A model generated the notes under the pieces. The model was given only the letters and a program-made list of their open reading frames with translations, was not told the DNA's origin and made no database searches. Shown here piece by piece: positions 5,721-5,753 of a stretch of 5,753 nucleotides of DNA (the first letter of the stretch is position 1; the number at the start of each line of letters is the position of its first letter). The position numbers were made by a program, and so were the translations under genes. Source of the DNA: Thermoplasmata archaeon (GTDB taxonomy: Archaea > Thermoplasmatota > Thermoplasmata > Lutacidiplasmatales > UBA184); assembly GCA_021798415.1 (NCBI GenBank), contig JAJZGO010000098.1:1-5753 (forward strand). Direction: 5' to 3'.

Positions 5721-5753
5721 CCTTTTATAGGTATCGCAAGTGGTTTATACCAC
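5721..5753 (+). promoter_or_regulatory. A/T-rich region with two TATA-like elements and an inverted repeat; probable promoter/operator of a gene beyond the window
   Basis: Directly after the TAA at 5717-5719 come TTTTATA (5723-5729) and GTTTATA (5742-5748), 19 bp apart. The second sits inside the perfect inverted repeat GTGGT-TTAT-ACCAC (5740-5753). The reading I prefer is a plus-strand promoter with an operator over its TATA box. The T-run may also help end the upstream transcript. The window stops here, so the target gene is not seen. Confidence 0.45.

Overview
The window looks like archaeal chromosome with very high G+C. The archaeal signs are TATA/BRE-type promoter elements, a type II tRNA-Ser gene with no encoded CCA and an apparent intron in its T-loop, a bifunctional phosphoglucose/phosphomannose isomerase of the archaeal SIS family, a KaiC/RadA-like ATPase, and a free-standing ubiquitin-like protein ending in Gly-Gly. 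A GC-rich lineage of Thermoplasmatota is my best guess, but that is inference. The high G+C opens long false reading frames on the strand opposite the real genes.

Layout. From 1 to 1569, on the minus strand, lies a KaiC-like ATPase that starts at a GTG with a good Shine-Dalgarno sequence and runs off the left edge in a Pro/Ala-rich tail. A divergent intergenic region of about 130 bp separates it from a plus-strand PGI/PMI gene (1699-2742). Next comes a tRNA-Ser(CGA) gene (2876-2995) with its own BRE/TATA. Only 23 bp beyond it starts a 67-residue ThiS/MoaD/SAMP-like protein (3019-3222), probably read from the same promoter. A second BRE/TATA (3271-3282) precedes two closely linked genes, 3321-4547 and 4550-5719. 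The right edge (5720-5753) holds two TATA-like elements, one inside a short perfect inverted repeat.

How the genes may relate. The two right-hand genes are a clear unit: they lie 2 bp apart and are diverged paralogues by my manual alignment. Both are all-helical, built from units of about 63 residues. The first carries an N-terminal zinc ribbon and the second a Pro-rich tail with a tandem 9-residue repeat. I do not recognise their family. The isomerase serves central sugar metabolism, and the small ubiquitin-like protein probably carries sulfur or acts as a protein modifier. No shared pathway links all genes.

The items most worth a second look are the disrupted T-arm of the tRNA-Ser gene, the tRNA/ubiquitin-like co-transcription, and the tandem paralogue pair.
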